Part shown: positions 60,361-64,000 of the stretch, in pieces
How positions within the stretch are numbered: the first letter of the stretch is position 1
How the letters are laid out: every line of letters begins with the position of its first letter
Assembly (NCBI GenBank): GCA_964035015.1
Contig: OZ035997.1
Coordinates: 69,106,067 to 69,170,066, forward strand
DNA length: 64,000 nucleotides
Direction: 5' to 3'
DNA from: Corallium rubrum
Lineage: Eukaryota > Cnidaria > Anthozoa > Scleralcyonacea > Coralliidae
The notes under the pieces: model-generated
Databases searched by the model: none
The model's input: the letters and a program-made list of their open reading frames with translations, nothing else
What the model was told of the DNA's origin: nothing
Translations under genes and position numbers: made by a program

Positions 60361-61060
60361 AAATCAATGGATAAATTATGGAACAACCCTATTCCATCAA
60401 GAAGCTCTAAAAGATTTGTATCTAACAAATGCATCACAAAGGATGTACTGTAGCCAACAAGAATAACGAAACAAAACCTGTGCCTTCTGATTCCTTTCAT
60501 GAAACTATGTCAGAATTTCTGCCGAACCCTATACACACGCATGTGTCTACTGTTGGGTTAAAGGTACATACATAACCATCAAATCAATGGAGAGCTGACA
60601 ATTGAAGTTTGGGATCATGGTTGACAGCTTAAATTCAAAACACAAAGCAATGTCAATGTATCAACTTGAACTAAAAAACAAACCTTTTTAATTGTAATTT
60701 GAACTCTAAATACATGCTACAGTATACCTGTATGTTCCAACGTTCTATGGTATAGACATACATGTAACTTTCAAACTGTAAGAAACATTGTTATTTGTAA
60801 TACTCTAAGAGTTTTTTTTTATAATATGATAATATAACAACAAAAACTAAGAAAATATTGCAACTAAACAGTGAAAACATATTGCATATTGAAATGATTA
60901 AATGCAGTCTATTGCAGTCTATTATTATAGGTTATTTGAACATCCGGTAAACCTAATAGGAAATCAGTGACATTCTCCTCATTCAATTCCATCTTCTCAT
61001 ATTGAGACTTTAATAGATTGCTGACGGTATCATCAAACAAAATGACAGTGATCTGTCACT
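60361..61060. other. A/T-rich region, no gene seen
   Basis: Only shadow ORFs; probably intron of the RPA-like gene on the minus strand. Confidence 0.4.
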
Positions 61061-61063
61061 CAC

Positions 61064-61922
61064 CTGTTTTAATCAGGCAGTGCACGCTGTAATGAGTGCA
61101 GTTTTTGCTTCATGTTGCAGCTTGTACACTTAACATTGGGTAGTTCCTATGGAGAGATCTTCTTGTTGCACTTAATACAAGAGTAATAATTTTTAAAATG
61201 TGTTACACCTTGAATTTCAGCAACAACTGATGTACTTAAGTAGGTATCTGGAAGCTGACTTAGGATTGCTAATGACTCTTGAAATTCTTCACAAGGTGTA
61301 ATGGTGCATCCATCAGGAGGCGTGTTCAGGTATATCTGTTTGGTGTAAATGTCTCTTCTGACAGTCATGTTGGTGAAGATGTATGTTTCACCATCTTGTA
61401 CTTCATCAATAAACTTCTCCCAAAGAACAATCTTAATTGACCCATGTGGATCACAATGTGATGCATCAGCTTTTCTCTTTGGGCCTTGTTGCATTGAAAT
61501 AGTTTTGCTTGCAGTTAGGTGTAAGAGTTTTGCTGTTACGGTGACAACCTCTCTTTCTCTCATTCTTGATAGCTGGCCGATGTTTTGTACTGATTCCATT
61601 CCTTGTATTGGAAAGTCAACATTTATGGTGTCTACCTGTGTACCTCTGTTCATTAGGACAGTTGACACAGACTGTGGATCAGAGGTTTTCAAGTTAAACT
61701 CGGTCACTTTGACTGGACTCTTATTTTTGGCAAACATTTCAAATTTGTTGTGTTGTTGCGGACACCCCCTTTATAGTATTTGTTTTGGTCTGTATTTGCA
61801 TGTCAAAATATTGTGTATTGTTGTTCTTTTTCACAGGTGACAAGTTGTGTATGTAACTAGTGATACATTCAGGATTTTTTTTGTTGCATTTGAAGGTTCT
61901 GCTTCGGTATTTAATTCCATAT
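61064..61922 (-). pseudogene. RPA1-like OB-fold protein exon with zinc ribbon, broken
   Basis: Minus-strand exon bounded by a 3' splice site (gttttcag, AG at 61,923-61,924) and a strong donor (CAG|GTGAGT, exon end 61,064). The main ORF (61,737-61,147) carries OB-fold patterns 'MREREVVTVTAKLLHL' and 'GSIKIVLWEKFIDEVQDGET' with 'YIFTNMTVRR', then 'YYSCIKCNKKI', half a zinc ribbon; the second CxxC lies beyond a TAG at 61,147-61,149. Upstream the frame shifts at a C5 run (61,765-61,769) and at a T8 run (61,875-61,882). It resembles the many RPA70-like genes of cnidarians, some Helitron-borne. ssDNA binding expected of the intact form. Confidence 0.6.
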
Positions 61923-62480
61923 CTGAAAACATAAGAATTGTAATTATTTAAATAGTGTGACCTGGGCTTAGTTTTACTTACGGTTTATTCTTATTATTTC
62001 CATACTCTACTCGCATGACATATTGTGTAATATTACCAAAAAATATTTAGTTTATAGTTATTTAAAAAGCTAGTAATTAAATTTCAGCGGTGCCATGATT
62101 TAGGAAACTTTTTATCATCCTTAAATTCTCAAACTCATTGATAATTCATGGCCCAATATGAATAATTCATGTAATTCATGTCGCTCAAAAACAACTCGAC
62201 TTTGCCTCGTTTTTCAGTCTGGTACAATCTCTACCATCCTATTCCTAGATTGTCGAAAAATTTTCATTTGAGTCTAGACACGTACTTTGAAACCACCAGC
62301 AAGTTACAGTTGTTAACTTAGAAAAATAAAACGTAGAAATCCCAAAAATACTCACTGGGAAAAAATGTCGTTTTGCAAACACATTATCACGAGCCAGACT
62401 TTGTAAACAGTGAACGAAAAAAGGTTATCTAGTATAAGGGAGGTATGTGTACATAAGGCTCTCAAAAATGTTAATGCAAG
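61923..62480. other. Upstream flank of the RPA-like exon, no gene seen
   Basis: A/T-rich; probably intron or promoter of the minus-strand gene. Confidence 0.4.
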
Positions 62481-62499
62481 CTGTAGTCTGTCTATCTAT

Positions 62500-62800
62500 C
62501 TCTACTGGTCGACCGTTAGTCGGAGGTAGCCAGAAGGCTGCCCTTTCTATGGCCACTACCATAAGGCAGGGGTGAGTGCCACTCCTATCCCAGATTGTGT
62601 TGATTTTACAGAGGGAGGAAAACTGGAGAACTCGGTGAAAAACCCTCGAAGCACAGGAGAGCCCAACTAAACTCTACTCACATGGTCCAAGCTCGAGACC
62701 GGGCTAATTCCAAGACACTCACCCATATCCAAGTACTAACCCCGTCTAACCGGGCGTAACTATTATTGGTGAGACGCAGCGCACTAACAGCACACCCCAG
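62500..62800 (-). repeat. SINE candidate with 5S-rRNA-like block
   Basis: Read on the minus strand, about 62,700-62,750 contains 'ggggttagtacttggat' then 'gggtgag', close to the 3' half of 5S rRNA, followed by 'gaactcggtgaaaaaccctcg'-type sequence (actual order reversed on the plus strand) common in invertebrate SINEs. Suggests a SINE3-like family; ends undefined. Confidence 0.35.
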
Positions 62801-62972
62801 GTAAGTTGATCAAGACATTTTTTCAAAGTCAAGTCAATTGGAGTAGGACTTGGCAAAGAACTACTGCTTAAGAATACAATATTTGACATGCTGTATATGT
62901 ATGTAAACTTTTGGTAAGAATATTTGACAATTTTAGGACCTTTTACTCTTTTAGCACTGTTTCTTACCAGCT

Positions 62973-63160
62973 TCAGTTTCCCTTTGATTAATTTCTTCCT
63001 CACGGCTCTCTAAATCGGCAAACTTTCTGACTTGAACTCGTGAAGCCGTGTCCCAAAAGGCATGAAATTTTCTCGCTGTGTCACATCTTCCTGAGTGTTT
63101 ATTTTCCTTGCTGTGTACCGACTTTTTATACACAATTTTTCCTGTCTAAGGACTAGAAAT
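62973..63160 (-). other. Possible exon (charged, helical)
   Basis: Minus frame 'TARKFHAFWDTASRVQVRKF' and 'LESREEEINQRETEAG' between an AG (tttctag near 63,152) and a donor GGTAAGA near 62,972. No homologue recalled. Confidence 0.3.
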
Positions 63161-64000
63161 TTCAAAGGGAATATTGAGAATAGTGGCTTGGCGAAGAAGG
63201 CGATTCAAGATGGCGGACAAGATCAAAAGTGAGAATCAAAACATGGGTTTAAACGGCGAATACTTACAATTGCTGGTTGCTTTCGACTCCTCTGGTTGAC
63301 GCCATGTACCTAAACTTTATTTTGAGTTCTTCAAGTTTTTGTTTAACAAAAGCATGACGTTGCAAAAAGCAAATTCATCCCCAGGAAGGGTATACTGAGG
63401 CATATTTCGTGTTCGAACGCGAACAGAATAAAAATAAAGGCACAAGTCCAGAACTTAAAATAAAGTTTATGTTACAGTGTACTCAAAAATGCCACGAACA
63501 AACCATTGGAGCACACACAGAGCTCGTGTAAACCCCACTTTGCCTAAAAAGTAGGGGTATACAAAACCTCGTTAGACGCAAAATATGGCCCGTGGGGGTA
63601 CTACCCTCCTGATTTTTGTAGAGAGGAAGGGTAAATATACTTATTTATGGGGGACTAAGTCTGACAATGTGTGCGTAATTTATGTAAATAAATGCGCAAT
63701 CTTGCATACGTTTGCTATGGCGGCCATTACAGAACAGGCCTCTCGAAATACGACACCTCAGGAATCCCATGTGCGAGAAAATCACGCAAATCTGACCACC
63801 GTGTCTCGAGTCAGGAATTTTCAGGACTTTGACTGGTTCCGAAGATGTGACCAAAATTCTAGCTACCAGCGACTACTTCTAATGTTCCACTAGTTTCCAT
63901 CTGTCAAACTGAGATGGCACCATTTTGTCATTTATTTTTCCTGCTTTTTGCATTAGGGCTACTTTTATTGTTCGTTAATTTCTTTGGTCGGCGAAAGGAT
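63161..64000. other. No gene recognised
   Basis: Contains a plus-strand 'aagatggcggac' ATG context at 63,209 with a short ORF and a 102-codon ORF at 63,585-63,893 without recognisable domains. Confidence 0.4.

Noticed and set aside
59779..60500. Cys-Val-Val repeat ORFs (up to 213 codons) and a His-Thr-rich ORF on the other strand
   Set aside because: Artefact of the CACAA/CACAC microsatellite.
62500..62800. A functional 5S rRNA or tRNA gene
   Set aside because: Only part of 5S is recognisable and no complete internal promoter or cloverleaf could be drawn.

Overview
The window is eukaryotic, repeat-saturated DNA from an invertebrate, most likely a cnidarian such as a coral or hydrozoan (moderate confidence). 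The evidence is spliceosomal splice sites; DUF6589-like and RPA-like exons; a Helitron with DUF6570-type and endonuclease domains; several tyrosine-recombinase (YR, Ngaro/DIRS-type) retrotransposons; Ty3/gypsy elements; and a CR1/L2-like LINE. There are no rRNA genes, convincing tRNA genes or CRISPR arrays, and nothing bacterial.

Region 1 (1-~10.2 kb) is a very AT-rich, compact, virus-like island, cut off by the left edge of the window. Nearly all its genes lie on the minus strand, several overlapping by a few bases. It encodes a Polinton-type DDE integrase, a capsid-like protein broken by one in-frame stop, and about fourteen small proteins I cannot assign, including one family of four paralogues. 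It looks like part of an endogenous Polinton/adintovirus-like element or an unclassified relative; polymerase, ATPase, protease and major capsid genes are not in view.

Region 2 (10.6-46.2 kb) is a graveyard of nested retroelements: a gypsy fragment (10.6-12.6 kb); a non-autonomous YR element (14.48-23.26 kb) carrying a hAT-like element, a 24-bp minisatellite and a LINE inserted into that minisatellite; an autonomous YR element (23.26-31.05 kb) with SGNH hydrolase, gag, RT/RNase H and YR remnants, itself hit by a TTAA-flanked transposon; a gypsy element (31.6-42.2 kb) split by a third YR element (33.07-40.38 kb); and a small LTR element retaining only integrase (42.59-44.37 kb). DUF6589-like exons flank this pile on the minus strand, N-terminal exons at 44.7-46.1 kb and C-terminal exons at 12.7-14.4 kb. 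The simplest reading is one host (pseudo)gene whose intron has grown to about 30 kb.

Region 3 (46.2-64 kb) holds a LINE fragment; a degraded Helitron (49.2-59.3 kb) with a 2A-like motif, whose replication-initiator region is split by a young gypsy element (52,792-57,858; 166-bp LTRs, TTGAC target duplication) and whose helicase is missing; a 490-bp CACAA/CACAC-type satellite; an RPA-like exon with several breaks; a 5S-like SINE candidate; and unassigned sequence.

Nesting gives relative ages. The gypsy element at 52.8-57.9 kb is younger than the Helitron; the third YR element is younger than the gypsy it splits; the non-autonomous YR element entered exactly at the 5' end of the second YR element. 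Almost every coding unit outside region 1 carries stops or frameshifts, so little here is likely to be active today.
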